64,000 nucleotides of DNA from Sphingomonas aracearum. Lineage in GTDB: Bacteria > Pseudomonadota > Alphaproteobacteria > Sphingomonadales > Sphingomonadaceae. The DNA is taken from contig NZ_QQNB01000003.1 of the NCBI RefSeq assembly GCF_003345355.1, positions 434,001 through 498,000 on the forward strand, given 5' to 3'. Under the pieces are notes generated by a model, which was not told where the DNA came from, ran no database searches, and saw only the letters and a list, made by a program, of their open reading frames with translations. Position 1 is the first letter of the stretch, and the number at the start of each line of letters is the position of its first letter. Below, in pieces: positions 44,536-53,831 of this stretch. The position numbers and the translations under genes were made by a program.

Positions 44536-45333
44536 GTGAGAATCCCCTTTGCCCAGATCGATGCCTTTGCCGACGCGCCGTTTGCCGGCAATCCGGCGGC
44601 GGTGATGCCGCTGGCCGAATGGCTGGACGATGCCGTCCTCCAGTCGATCGCCGCGGAGAACAACCTGTCGGAAACCGCCTTTCTGGTGCCCGACGCGGAA
44701 GGCACGGCCGACTTCGCGCTGCGCTGGTTCACGCCCACCAACGAAGTGGCGATGTGCGGCCACGCGACCCTGGCGAGCGGGCATTTCGTGCTGTTGTCGG
44801 ACGGCGACCGGCAGCAGGTGCGTTTTTCCACCCGGCAGGCAGGCGTGCTGGAAGTGGCACGTGCGGATGACGGCTATCGCATGAGCCTGCCCGCCTGGGT
44901 GCCCGCGCCCAGGCCGCTGCCCGAAGTGCTCGACGCGTTGGGCGTGTCCGGCGCGGTCGAGACCTTGTGGCACGAGAAGCATTATGCGGTGGTGGTGCTG
45001 GAGAACGAGGCGGCGGTGCGCGCCGTGGATCCCGATTTCCGCGCGCTGGCGCGGCTGGGCGACTGGCTGGTGATCGTCACCGCGCCGGGCGACCTCACCG
45101 ACATCGTCAGCCGCGCCTTTGCGCCGGGCGAGGGGATCGACGAGGATCCGGTGACCGGCTCGGCGCATGCGGTGGTGGTGCCCTTCTGGGCCGAGCGGCT
45201 GGGTCGCGACCGGTTGACCGCGTCTCAGGCCAGCGCGCGGGGCGGCCGGCTCACCGCCGCGCTGGAGGGCGATCGCGTGGTGCTGGGCGGCACCTGCGCC
45301 ACGGTGATCGAGGGCACGTTCTTCCTGCCGTGA
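44536..45333 (+). CDS. PhzF family isomerase
   Basis: 265 residues. Diaminopimelate-epimerase-like two-domain fold. Catalytic Glu46 in NNLSETAFLV, FTPTNEVAMCGHATLAS, and the DEDPVTGSAH motif near 210. Family members isomerise various substrates, and the actual one here is unknown. There are no phenazine genes. GTG start at 44536 with AGGAGA; its stop overlaps the next GTG. Confidence 0.9.
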   Translation: MRIPFAQIDAFADAPFAGNPAAVMPLAEWLDDAVLQSIAAENNLSETAFLVPDAEGTADFALRWFTPTNEVAMCGHATLASGHFVLLSDGDRQQVRFSTRQAGVLEVARADDGYRMSLPAWVPAPRPLPEVLDALGVSGAVETLWHEKHYAVVVLENEAAVRAVDPDFRALARLGDWLVIVTAPGDLTDIVSRAFAPGEGIDEDPVTGSAHAVVVPFWAERLGRDRLTASQASARGGRLTAALEGDRVVLGGTCATVIEGTFFLP

Positions 45334-45755
45334 GCGGATGGCTGTGGGCAGGCATGGGCGCCGGGCTTGCCCTCGCATGCCTTGCCGGATGGCGGTTCTG
45401 GCGGCAGCTCGTGTGGATGCGGCCGGCGCCCGCCCGCCTGATCTCGGACGATTACGGCGCCGACGAACAGGCGATAGACCGCGACTGGGCGCAGGTGTCG
45501 CCACACGATGTGCGGCTCGGCAAGGAGTGGCGCGCCACGACGTGTCGGGTGGTGTTCGAGGACGAGGACGGCAACGAGCATCGCGCCGACGTGACGCAGC
45601 GGCACTGGTATGGCGAGCGGCCGGACACGGCGCTGGTCGTGTGGTACGATCCGCGCGATCCGTCCCGGGTCACGGCCGGGAGCCCCTGGGGCTGGCTGGC
45701 GCTGGCGGCCGGTGCGACCGCCGCGGCGGTGGCGTGCGGGTGGTGGCTCCGCTGA
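45330..45755 (+). CDS. DUF3592-like membrane protein
   Basis: 141 residues with a membrane span at each end (about 3-21 and 117-138). The extracytoplasmic middle has CRVVFEDEDGNEHRADVTQRHW and ALVVWYDPRDPSRVTAG, the pattern of DUF3592 proteins. Starts with GTG overlapping the phzF stop by four bases. Ends 18 bases from the convergent mnmA. Function unknown. Confidence 0.7.
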   Translation: MSGWLWAGMGAGLALACLAGWRFWRQLVWMRPAPARLISDDYGADEQAIDRDWAQVSPHDVRLGKEWRATTCRVVFEDEDGNEHRADVTQRHWYGERPDTALVVWYDPRDPSRVTAGSPWGWLALAAGATAAAVACGWWLR

Positions 45756-45773
45756 TCCGCCGGCGAGGCGGGA

Positions 45774-46883
45774 TCAGGCCGCCATCGGCAGGCCGGCGCG
45801 CTCGGTTTCCTCGATCCAGCCACCGCCCAGCACGCGGTCCCCGGCATACAGCACCGCCGCCTGGCCGGGCGCGACGCCATATTCGGGCGCGTCGAACATC
45901 AGCCGGTCGCCGGTGAGACGTGCCGGCACCGGCTTGGCGAGGCTGCGGACCTTTGCCGACAGCGGCCCATCGGTCGGGCCGAGCAGGTTGAGACCGGACA
46001 GCCGCGCCGCGGCGACGCCCAGTGCGGCGCGGGGGCCGACGACGAGCCGCTGCGTTCCCGCATCGAGGCGGAGCACGTAGAGCGGCTCGGCCGTGCCGCC
46101 GATCTCGATGCCGCGACGCTGGCCCACCGTGTAATGCACCAGCCCGCGATGGCGGCCGAGCACCCGGCCGGCCTCGTCGACGATCTCGCCGCCGGTCTCC
46201 GCCTCCGGGCGCAGCTTCTTGACCAGGGAGGCATAATCGCCGTCCGGCACGAAGCAGATGTCCTGGCTGTCGGGCTTGGCCGCGACGCCCAACCCGAGCT
46301 CGGCGGCCAGCTCGCGCACGCGCGGCTTGGGCAGGGCGCCCAATGGAAAGCGCAGGAAATCGAGCTGGCCCTGGGTGGTCGCGAACAGGAAATAGCTCTG
46401 GTCGCGGGCCGGATCGGCCGCGCGGTGGAGTTCGGCGCCGTGCGGCCCCTCGACACGGCGGACATAATGGCCGGTCGCCAGGCAATCCGCGCCCAGATCG
46501 CGGGCAAGCGCGAACAGGTCGGTGAATTTCGGTCCCATGTTGCAGCGGACGCAGGGGATCGGGGTGCGGCCGGCGAGGTATTCGTCGGCGAACTGGTCGA
46601 TCACCGTGCTGCGGAAGCTCGATTCATGATCGAACACGTAATGCGCGATGCCCAGCCGGTCGCAGACCGCGCGCGCATCGCGGATGTCGCGGCCGGCGCA
46701 GCACGAGCCCGCGCGGCCGACCGCCTCGCCATGGTCGTAGAGCTGGAGCGTGATGCCGATCGTTTCCGCGCCGGAGGCGGCGGCGAGCGCGGCCACCACC
46801 GAACTGTCCACGCCGCCGGACATGGCGACGACGATGCGCTTGCCCGCCAGATCGGGCCCGAGCTGGAAATCACCCTGGTTCAT
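45774..46883 (-). CDS. mnmA: tRNA 2-thiouridylase MnmA
   Basis: 369 residues. Thiolates U34 of tRNA for Lys, Glu and Gln. PP-loop [16 protein letters not shown], catalytic Cys in [14 protein letters not shown], the persulfide Cys in [15 protein letters not shown], and [14 protein letters not shown]. Start ATG 46881-46883. Convergent with the DUF3592-like gene. Confidence 0.97.
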   Translation of the reverse strand: MNQGDFQLGPDLAGKRIVVAMSGGVDSSVVAALAAASGAETIGITLQLYDHGEAVGRAGSCCAGRDIRDARAVCDRLGIAHYVFDHESSFRSTVIDQFADEYLAGRTPIPCVRCNMGPKFTDLFALARDLGADCLATGHYVRRVEGPHGAELHRAADPARDQSYFLFATTQGQLDFLRFPLGALPKPRVRELAAELGLGVAAKPDSQDICFVPDGDYASLVKKLRPEAETGGEIVDEAGRVLGRHRGLVHYTVGQRRGIEIGGTAEPLYVLRLDAGTQRLVVGPRAALGVAAARLSGLNLLGPTDGPLSAKVRSLAKPVPARLTGDRLMFDAPEYGVAPGQAAVLYAGDRVLGGGWIEETERAGLPMAA

Positions 46884-47020
46884 CGCCCGCCCACATAGGC
46901 GCGCACGGGCCCCTGCGCAAAGTTTACGGAGGTTACGCAAGACTTGCCGGGCGCTTTACCCGGCGTTGACCTCGGCTGCGCTACAGGGGCGATCCCGAGA
47001 GTTGGTGTGAGTGGCCTTGC

Positions 47021-47299
47021 TTGGATCTCAGTTTCTTCCGCTTCGAGGCAGAGCCTCAGGTCACGGCCCTGCCGCCGGACCTGGCGGTGATGCTGGTCGG
47101 CGTCGCGGCGCGGCAGGCGGTGAGCCCCACCGCCCGCGTTCAGGCGCTGCTGACGCGGCCGGTGGCGGTTGCCGGCCGCTTCTGCCCGGCGGACGGCGCC
47201 TTCAACGGAACGGTCGCGGCCATGCTGCGCCGGTCCTCGGGAAGCGGCGATCAGGGATCGGAAAGACCTGTGAACCCGCTGTTTACCGAGCCGCTTTAG
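47021..47299 (+). CDS. Possible small protein of unknown function
   Basis: An open frame of 92 residues (LSFFRFEAEPQVTALPPDLAVMLVGVAARQA), with only a TTG available as start. It lies 77 bases ahead of sciP on the same strand and no better gene occupies this space. The first half looks protein-like, with a hydrophobic helix after about residue 18. I recognise no family, and it may not be expressed. Confidence 0.4.
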   Translation: MDLSFFRFEAEPQVTALPPDLAVMLVGVAARQAVSPTARVQALLTRPVAVAGRFCPADGAFNGTVAAMLRRSSGSGDQGSERPVNPLFTEPL

Positions 47300-47376
47300 C
47301 CGGCGTTCAAGCCGCGGAGCATAGGGTCGTTGCAGAACAAGAATGAACGGGGCCCCCGCCCCGATCGAGGACAAGA

Positions 47377-47676
47377 ATGATCGAGAACCAGAAGATCCGC
47401 CCTGCCAAGGTCATCGGTCCGCTCGGCGAGCCGCTGACGCTGGACTCGCTGCCCCCGCCCGATACGACCCGCTGGGTCGTGCGGCGCAAGGCGGAAGTGG
47501 TCGCGGCGGTCAATGGCGGCCTCCTGACGGTGGACGAGGTGTGCGATCGCTATGGCCTCACGGTGGAGGAATTCGCCGGCTGGCAGCGCGCGATCGACCG
47601 TTCGGGCATGCCGGGCCTGCGCGTGACGCGCATCCAGCATTACCGCTCGCTGTACGAGCGTCAGCAGAAATACTGA
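47377..47676 (+). CDS. sciP: CtrA inhibitor SciP (DUF1153)
   Basis: 99 residues. In Caulobacter SciP binds CtrA and its target promoters in G1 phase and blocks transcription. Conserved IGPLGEPLTLDSLPPPDTTRW, RRKAEVVAAVNGGLL and a winged helix-turn-helix segment (LTVDEVCDRYGLTVEEFAGWQRAI). Its presence is a marker of alphaproteobacteria. No CtrA box (TTAA-N7-TTAA) is visible just upstream. Confidence 0.93.
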   Translation: MIENQKIRPAKVIGPLGEPLTLDSLPPPDTTRWVVRRKAEVVAAVNGGLLTVDEVCDRYGLTVEEFAGWQRAIDRSGMPGLRVTRIQHYRSLYERQQKY

Positions 47677-47715
47677 CCCGGCCGCCACGGTTCGCCGCAA
47701 CGAGGATACGGGTCC

Positions 47716-47741
47716 GGAACAAACTTACTTTGTCAAGCGTC
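47716..47741 (+). promoter_or_regulatory. Putative EcfG-type (general stress) promoter
   Basis: GGAAC (47716-47720), 17-base spacer, CGTC (47738-47741), against the alphaproteobacterial EcfG consensus GGAAC-N16/17-CGTT: one mismatch. It ends 47 bases before the GlsB/YeaQ ATG. Confidence 0.6.
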
Positions 47742-47788
47742 CTGCTGACATGGCCCGGCCATTTCGGGTGCGCAACGGAGGCAGGAAC

Positions 47789-48046
47789 ATGGGTATCATT
47801 CTTTGGCTTATCATCGGCGGCGTCATCGGCTGGCTCGCCAGCATCATCATGCGCACTGATGCGCAGCAGGGCATCTTCCTGAACATCATCGTCGGCATCG
47901 TTGGCGCCTTTATCGGCGGCCTGATCATCAACGGCGGTTCGATCAACAATTCGGGTCTGACGGTGCAGTCGTTCCTGGTGTCGCTGCTGGGTGCGGTGAT
48001 CCTGCTGGCGATCGTCAACCTGGTGCGTCGCGGCTCGGTCCGCTAA
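47789..48046 (+). CDS. GlsB/YeaQ/YmgE family stress-response membrane protein
   Basis: 85 residues, three hydrophobic stretches with the family's Gly-rich spans: WLIIGGVIGWLASIIMRTD, IIVGIVGAFIGGLII and SLLGAVILLAIVNLVRR. Inner-membrane protein linked to stress in several bacteria, role undefined. ATG 47789 preceded by GGAGGCAGG. The upstream EcfG-like site suggests general stress control. A terminator follows. Confidence 0.88.
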   Translation: MGIILWLIIGGVIGWLASIIMRTDAQQGIFLNIIVGIVGAFIGGLIINGGSINNSGLTVQSFLVSLLGAVILLAIVNLVRRGSVR

Positions 48047-48063
48047 GCTTTTCAGGCAAGCGC

Positions 48064-48100
48064 AAAAAGGGCCGTCCGGGATGCCGGGCGGCCCTTTTTC
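48064..48100. terminator. Bidirectional rho-independent terminator
   Basis: AAAAAGGGCCG (48064-48074) pairs with CGGCCCTTTTT (48089-48099) around a CCGG-containing inner stem. A on one side and T on the other allow termination in both directions, between the convergent GlsB and SIMPL genes. Confidence 0.88.
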
Positions 48101-48109
48101 TTATGTCCG

Positions 48110-48823
48110 CTATTGCAGCAGAAAGCGGACGGAGAGCGTCACCGTCACGTCCGTCTCGCCGGCCGCGATCTGCGTGTCGGCGCGGGGCGCGGCGGCCATG
48201 CGCACCATCGGCATCGGCGGGTTGGGCGAGCCGCCGCGATCCTCGCCGCTCTCGCTGATCGACACGATGCGGGCGACGCGCAGGCCCGCGGCGCGGGCGT
48301 AGAGGTCGGCGCGCGCGCGGGCGCGCTTCACGGCATCGGTGCGCGCCTCGTCCAGCGCCGCATCGGGCTGGTCCAGCGACAGGTTGGGGCCGTCGATCTG
48401 GTTCGCGCCCTGCGCCACCAGCGCATCCAGGATCACGCCGGAGCGGGCGACGTCGCGGAAGCGGACGGACACGCTGTTGCGCGCCTGGTAGCCGGTGATC
48501 GCCGGCGCCTGCCCTTCGGTGTAGCGATATTGCGGCTCCAGCCCGACCTGCGCGGTGGCGATGTCGCGCGGGGCGACGCCGGCCTTCTTCAGCGCGGCCA
48601 GCACGCCGGACATGCGCTGCGCATTCTCCGACAGCGCCGCCGCGGCGGTGGTGCCCTGCGTTACGACGCCGGCGCGAATCGTCGCAACGTCGGGCGTGCG
48701 GACGGTGCGGCCTTCCGCCGATACCTCGAGCAGCGTGCCGTCCGTCGGGGGCGGCACGGGCACGGTCTGGGCCATGGCAGGCAGCGGCAGCGCCAGGACG
48801 AGCAGGGCAAGAGGGGCACGCAT
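48110..48823 (-). CDS. SIMPL-domain (DUF541) exported protein
   Basis: 237 residues. Signal peptide 1-18 (ending AMAQ), then the SIMPL domain: LLEVSAEGRTVRTPDVATIRAGVVTQG, IATAQVGLEPQYRY, ITGYQARNSVSVRFRDV and the C-terminal TVTLSVRFLLQ. Periplasmic, oligomer-forming family related to BP26/YggE; function unclear, linked to oxidative stress in E. coli YggE. ATG with AAAGGAGA upstream. Confidence 0.88.
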   Translation of the reverse strand: MRAPLALLVLALPLPAMAQTVPVPPPTDGTLLEVSAEGRTVRTPDVATIRAGVVTQGTTAAAALSENAQRMSGVLAALKKAGVAPRDIATAQVGLEPQYRYTEGQAPAITGYQARNSVSVRFRDVARSGVILDALVAQGANQIDGPNLSLDQPDAALDEARTDAVKRARARADLYARAAGLRVARIVSISESGEDRGGSPNPPMPMVRMAAAPRADTQIAAGETDVTVTLSVRFLLQ

Positions 48824-49059
48824 GGTCGGTCTCCTTTCAAGTTTCGGCCTCGCAATGACCGAACAAGGCGCAACGTTTCCTGAACAAGTCGGATGAAGCC
48901 GCGCTCTCAACTGCAATGCCTCTCCACAAAATCTTGGCAACAGGGCGGCAATCCTTGCGAAATCGGCCCGAAACGGGCATGGCGACACGGGGCAGTTGGG
49001 CACTTGAGGCAAGTGCCTTATTCATCTAATACAGCACGAACGACAGGGGTGCGGCCTGA

Positions 49060-50280
49060 ATGGGCCGGGACGGGGATGTGGCACGGATGAACTACGAGGC
49101 GGCACAGATCGGCAGCGAGCCCAGGTACGAGCTGACCGGCCCGGAAACCCCGCGCCGGCGGCGGCGCTGGGTGATCGCCGCGGTTGTGGTGATCGTGCTG
49201 GCGGCGCTGGCCTTCTTCTTCCTGCGCGGGGGCAAGCACGACGGGGGGAAGGCGGGCGCTCCGGCGGCGCAGCGCGGCGGCGAGCAGCTGCCCAGCGTCA
49301 GCGTCGCGGTGCCCGGCCGGCATCTGGTGGCGCGCGTGGTCACCGCCACCGGCAACCTTGCGGCACGTCGCGAAATGCCGGTGGGCGTGGCGGGCGAGGG
49401 CGGCATGGTGACGCGCGTGCTGGTGGAGCCGGGCCAATGGGTCGGCGCGGGGCAGGTGCTCGCCACCGTGGATCGCCAGGTGCAGGCGCAAACCGCGCAG
49501 AGCCTGGCCGCGCAGATCAACGTCGCGCGCGCCGATGCCGAGATCGCGCAGCAGGAATATGAGCGCGCGCAGCAGCTGGTGGACCGCGGCTTCATCTCCA
49601 AGGCCGACCTGCAGCGCAAGGGCGCGACGCTGTCGGCGGCGCAGGCGCGGGTGCGGGTGGCGCAGGCCAGCCTGTCCGAGCAGCGCGCCCGCAACGGCCG
49701 GCTCGACATTCGCGCGCCCGCCGCCGGGCTGGTGCTCACCCGCTCGGTGGAGCCAGGCCAGATCGTGTCCTCGGGCTCGGGCGCCCTGTTCCGCATGGCC
49801 AAGGGCGGCGAGATGGAAATGCGCGCGCAGCTTGCCGAAGGCGACCTTGCCGGCATGCGGGTGGGCGCGCAGGCGAACGTGACGCCGGTGGGCAGCAGCA
49901 AGGCGTTTCCGGGCCAGGTGTGGCAGGTGTCGCCGATCATCGATCCGCAGACCCGCCAGGGCATTGCGCGCGTCGCGCTGAAATTCGCGCCGGAGCTGCG
50001 TCCCGGCGGCTTCGCGCAGGCGGCGATCAAGAGCGGCGCGGCCAATCTGCCGCAGCTGCCCAACTCCGCGATCCAGAGCGACGCGGCGGGCAATTACGTG
50101 TATGTGATCGGCGACGGCGACAAGGTGGTGCGCCGTGCCGTGACGGTGGGCGAGGTGTCCGATGCGGGCGTGTCGGTCGCCAGCGGGCTGACGGGCCAGG
50201 AGCGCGTGGTGCTCTCGGCCGGCGCCTTCCTGTCCGAAGGGCAAAAGGTGAAGCCGGTCCTGCAGAAGCGCGGCGGCTGA
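49060..50280 (+). CDS. RND efflux periplasmic adaptor
   Basis: Up to 406 residues. One membrane anchor near residues 38-56 after an Arg-rich stretch, then lipoyl, alpha-hairpin (QAQTAQSLAAQINVARADAEIAQQEYERAQQLVDRG) and beta-barrel domains: LDIRAPAAGLVLTRSVEPGQIV and QVSPIIDPQTRQGIARVALKF. MexA/AcrA-type membrane fusion protein. ATG 49060 or 49087 could start it. The RND pump follows after 25 bases; no outer-membrane factor gene is with it. Confidence 0.9.
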   Translation: MGRDGDVARMNYEAAQIGSEPRYELTGPETPRRRRRWVIAAVVVIVLAALAFFFLRGGKHDGGKAGAPAAQRGGEQLPSVSVAVPGRHLVARVVTATGNLAARREMPVGVAGEGGMVTRVLVEPGQWVGAGQVLATVDRQVQAQTAQSLAAQINVARADAEIAQQEYERAQQLVDRGFISKADLQRKGATLSAAQARVRVAQASLSEQRARNGRLDIRAPAAGLVLTRSVEPGQIVSSGSGALFRMAKGGEMEMRAQLAEGDLAGMRVGAQANVTPVGSSKAFPGQVWQVSPIIDPQTRQGIARVALKFAPELRPGGFAQAAIKSGAANLPQLPNSAIQSDAAGNYVYVIGDGDKVVRRAVTVGEVSDAGVSVASGLTGQERVVLSAGAFLSEGQKVKPVLQKRGG

Positions 50281-50305
50281 GCATCGGCCCGAAGGAGCAC
50301 GTGAC

Positions 50306-53300
50306 ATGAGCTTCCGCAACATTTCCGCCTGGTCGATCCGCAATCCCACGCCGTCGATCGTGCTGTTCTTCATGCTCACGGTGGCGGGGCTCCTGAGCTT
50401 CAGCCGGATGGACGTGAACAACCAGCCGGACATCGACCTGCCGATGGTGTTCATCGCCATCAGCCAGCCCGGCGCCGCGCCGACCGAGCTGGAAAACCAG
50501 ATCACGCAAAAGGTGGAAGCCGCCGTTCGCAGCCTCGAGAATATCGAGGAGATCAACTCCAACGTCACCGAGGGCCAGTCCACCACGCAGGTGCAGCTGG
50601 CGATCGGCACCAATATCGACCGCGCGGTGGAGGACGTGCGCAGCGCGATCCAGCAGATCCGCTCCGACCTGCCCGACGGCATCCTCGAGCCGCAGGTGAT
50701 CCGCATCAACACCAGCGGCAACGATCTCGGCAGCTTTGCCGCGATCGGCACGGACATGACGATCGAGGAGCTTTCCTGGTACATCGACAACACCGTCAGC
50801 CGCGAGCTCCTGTCCGTGGCCGGCATGGCGACGGTGAGCCGCAACGGCGGCGTGTCCCGCGAGATCCGCGTGATCCTCGATCCGCTGAAGCTCCAGTCGC
50901 AGGGCCTCACCGCAAGCCAGGTCAACCAGCAGCTCCGCCAGGTGAACCTCAACACCGCCGGCGGCCGTGCGGAGATCGCCGGGTCCGAACAGTCGCTGCG
51001 CGTGCTGGGCAATGCCAAGAACGCCTATGAACTGGGCCAGACGCAGATCGCGGTGGGCGGCGGGCGTACCGTGCGGCTCGCCGACCTGGGCCGGGTCCGC
51101 GACCTCTATGCCGAGCAGCGCTCCTCCTCCGAACTGGACAAGCAGCAGGTGCTGTCGTTCGACTTCCAGCGCTCCAAGGGCGCGTCCGACGTCGCGGTCT
51201 ACAACGGCGCGGTGGAGAAGCTGAAGGCGCTGGAGAAGCGCAATCCCAAGGTCCACTTCCAGCTGATCGACAACGAGTCGGTCAAGTACACCGAGGACCA
51301 GTATCATTCCGCGATCGAGGCGATGATCGAGGGCGCGCTGCTCGCCGTGGTCGTGGTCTACATCTTCCTGCGCGATGCCCGCTCGACGGTGATCTCGGCG
51401 CTGGCCATCCCGCTGTCGGCGATCCCGAGCTTCTGGTTCATGGACCTGCTCGGCTTCAACCTGAACCAGATGACGCTGATGGCGCTCAGCCTGGTGGCGG
51501 GCGTGCTGGTGGACGATGCCATCGTGGAGATCGAGAACATCGTCCGGCACATGCGCATGGGCAAGTCCGCCTATCAGGCGGCGATCGACGCGGCGGACGA
51601 GATCGGCCTGGCCGTGCTCGCCACCACCATGTCGATCGTGGCGGTGTTCCTGCCGGTGGGCCTGATGCCGGGCGTTTCGGGGCAGTTCTTCAAGAATTTC
51701 GGCCTCACCGTGGTCGTCTCGGTGCTGATGAGCCTTGCCGTCGCGCGTCTCGTCACGCCGATGATCGCGGCCTATTTCCTGAAGGCGCACGGCACGCAGG
51801 AACATGGCGGCGGGCGCCTGATGGACCTGTACATGCGCGTCCTGAACTGGACGCTGATGCATCGCTGGTCGGCGATCGTCGGCGGCGTGGTCGCGTTCTT
51901 CGCCACCATCGCCTGCTTCATGATGCTGCCGCAGTCGTTCCAGCCGGACCAGGACAATGACAGCTCCACCGCCAACGTGGAGATGGTGCCCGGCACTACC
52001 CTGGCCGAAACGCAAGGCGTGGTGCGCCGGGTGGCGGACCTCCTGTCCAGGCAGCCGGGCGTGGAGCATGTCTACAGCCGCGCCTTTGTCGGCAACGGGC
52101 GCGTCACCGCGCTGTTCGAGGACAAGAAGCCGTTCACCAGCATGGAGTTCGAGCGCAACCTCGCGCCGACGCTGGCGGCGATCCCCGATGCGCGCGTGAG
52201 CTTCCGCTCGAGCAACGGCTGGGGCGGCAGCGGCCGCGACCTGACGGTGACGCTGGGCGGCGACGATCCCAAGGTGCTGGCCGATACGGCCAACAAGCTG
52301 GTGCAGGAAATGGCCAGGCGCCCCGAACTGGTCGCCCCGCGCGTGACCGGCGATCTCCAGCGGCCGGAGATCACCATCCGTCCGCGCATGGATCTTGCCG
52401 CGAACCTGGGCGTGACCACCTCCGCGCTGTCCAACGCGATCCGGATCGCGACGCTGGGCGACATCGATCAGAACAGCGCGCGCTTCTCCCTGTCCGACCG
52501 GCAGATCCCGATCCGGGTGGCGCTGGACCAGAATGCGCGCCAGCGGCTGTCGACGATCCAGAACCTGCCGGTGCAGACGGCAACCGGCGGCTCGGTGCCG
52601 CTGGGTCTCGTCGCCGAGATCGGTTTCGGCGCGGGGCCGACCAAGATCCAGCGCGTGGCACAGCAGCGCCAGATCACCATCGGCGCCGATCGCGGCCTGG
52701 ATGCCAAGGGCAAGCAGATCGTGTCGGGCGAGGCGATGAAGATCATCGACGCGCTGCCGACGATGAAGGCGCTGCCGATGGGCGTGACGCGGCTGACGCT
52801 GGGCCAGCAGAAGTGGCAGGCCGAGATGATCAGCAACTTCATGGTCGCGGTGGTCGCCGGCATCTTCCTGGTGTTCGCGGTGCTGGTGCTGCTTTATCGC
52901 CGCATCCTGCCGCCGTTCGTGAACATGATGTCGCTGCTGGTGGCGCCGCTCGGCGGGCTGATCGGCCTGATGATCTGCGGCATGGCCGTGTCCATGCCGG
53001 TCTATATCGGCCTCATCATGCTTGTGGGCATCGTCGCCAAGAATTCGATCCTGCTGATCGACTTCGCGCTGGAGGAAATGACCAAGGGCGTGCCGGTGAT
53101 GGAGGCGATCCTCGATGCCGGGCACAAGCGCGCGCAGCCGATCGTGATGACCACGGTCGCGATGGTCGCGGGCATGATCCCCACGGCGCTGTCGCTGAAC
53201 GGCGACGGCTCGTTCCGCGCGCCGATGGGCGTGACGGTGATCGGCGGCCTGACCATCTCCACGCTGCTGACGCTGCTGATCGTGCCGGCGACGTTCAGCC

Positions 53301-53461
53301 TGGCGGTGGGGATCGAGCGCTGGGTCGGACCGCGGCTCGGCCGGCGCCTGCTCACCTATCGCCCGGGCGACAACGGCGAGCCGGTGGTGATCGACCATGT
53401 GCCCGGCGGCGGTCCGCTGCCGGCGCCGCAAGGCAAGCTTCCGCCCGCACCGGCGGAGTGA
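50306..53461 (+). CDS. RND multidrug efflux transporter (AcrB/HAE1 family)
   Basis: 1051 residues with 12 spans and two large periplasmic loops. Visible: SIRNPTPSIVLFFMLTVAGLLSF, the pore-domain QVKVE-like ITQKVEAAVRSLENI, the proton-relay span MALSLVAGVLVDDAIVEIENIVRHM (paired Asp) and LIMLVGIVAKNSILLIDFA. Pumps substrates from the periplasm or membrane with proton drive. Strong ribosome site GAAGGAG before ATG 50306. It must borrow an outer-membrane factor, perhaps the NodT-type one at 20-21.6 kb or another elsewhere. Confidence 0.94.
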   Translation: MSFRNISAWSIRNPTPSIVLFFMLTVAGLLSFSRMDVNNQPDIDLPMVFIAISQPGAAPTELENQITQKVEAAVRSLENIEEINSNVTEGQSTTQVQLAIGTNIDRAVEDVRSAIQQIRSDLPDGILEPQVIRINTSGNDLGSFAAIGTDMTIEELSWYIDNTVSRELLSVAGMATVSRNGGVSREIRVILDPLKLQSQGLTASQVNQQLRQVNLNTAGGRAEIAGSEQSLRVLGNAKNAYELGQTQIAVGGGRTVRLADLGRVRDLYAEQRSSSELDKQQVLSFDFQRSKGASDVAVYNGAVEKLKALEKRNPKVHFQLIDNESVKYTEDQYHSAIEAMIEGALLAVVVVYIFLRDARSTVISALAIPLSAIPSFWFMDLLGFNLNQMTLMALSLVAGVLVDDAIVEIENIVRHMRMGKSAYQAAIDAADEIGLAVLATTMSIVAVFLPVGLMPGVSGQFFKNFGLTVVVSVLMSLAVARLVTPMIAAYFLKAHGTQEHGGGRLMDLYMRVLNWTLMHRWSAIVGGVVAFFATIACFMMLPQSFQPDQDNDSSTANVEMVPGTTLAETQGVVRRVADLLSRQPGVEHVYSRAFVGNGRVTALFEDKKPFTSMEFERNLAPTLAAIPDARVSFRSSNGWGGSGRDLTVTLGGDDPKVLADTANKLVQEMARRPELVAPRVTGDLQRPEITIRPRMDLAANLGVTTSALSNAIRIATLGDIDQNSARFSLSDRQIPIRVALDQNARQRLSTIQNLPVQTATGGSVPLGLVAEIGFGAGPTKIQRVAQQRQITIGADRGLDAKGKQIVSGEAMKIIDALPTMKALPMGVTRLTLGQQKWQAEMISNFMVAVVAGIFLVFAVLVLLYRRILPPFVNMMSLLVAPLGGLIGLMICGMAVSMPVYIGLIMLVGIVAKNSILLIDFALEEMTKGVPVMEAILDAGHKRAQPIVMTTVAMVAGMIPTALSLNGDGSFRAPMGVTVIGGLTISTLLTLLIVPATFSLAVGIERWVGPRLGRRLLTYRPGDNGEPVVIDHVPGGGPLPAPQGKLPPAPAE

Positions 53462-53831
53462 CCGGAGCCGCCGGTCGCGCTGCGGCCATGCTACCGGCCT
53501 CGACGCCGAGGGGCGGACGGGGAACGATCCGGCCCGGGCGGCTGTGTCGGGGGGGCAGTCGGGACTGGCCTGGAGCCTCGCCCGGTCGTTGCCGCAGCGA
53601 GTCGGAGGCCGGCAAGGCGCTCCGGAGGGTGGAGGCAGGGGCCTTGCTCCGGGGCCCGCCCGTAAACGCGCGCGGGGTGCGCGCATGACGTCGGCCGTGT
53701 TCCGAAAAACCGCCGCCGCGACGATCCACCGGGCCCCTGACCCGGCGACCGGCCACCCGCGGGTCGGCGGTACCGGATCGGCAGGGTGGCCGGGGTCAGC
53801 GTCTCGGCGGCGGCTCTCGGACGAGGATGGC
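53462..53831. other. Gene-free stretch of 370 bases
   Basis: Between the RND pump and the convergent small exported-protein gene. The open frames here lack start sites and family features. A weak GC-rich hairpin (near 53636-53658) could end the pump transcript. I see no repeat of the dispersed types and no other signal. Confidence 0.6.

Noticed and set aside
44536..45333. PhzF as part of phenazine synthesis.
   Set aside because: No other phz genes; the family is broad and the gene sits with pdxH and a metal exporter.
50027..53686. A 1219-codon open frame on the minus strand opposite the RND pump, His/Arg/Asp rich.
   Set aside because: It is the antisense shadow of a GC-rich gene: no family motif, unnatural composition, and the plus strand encodes a clear RND transporter.
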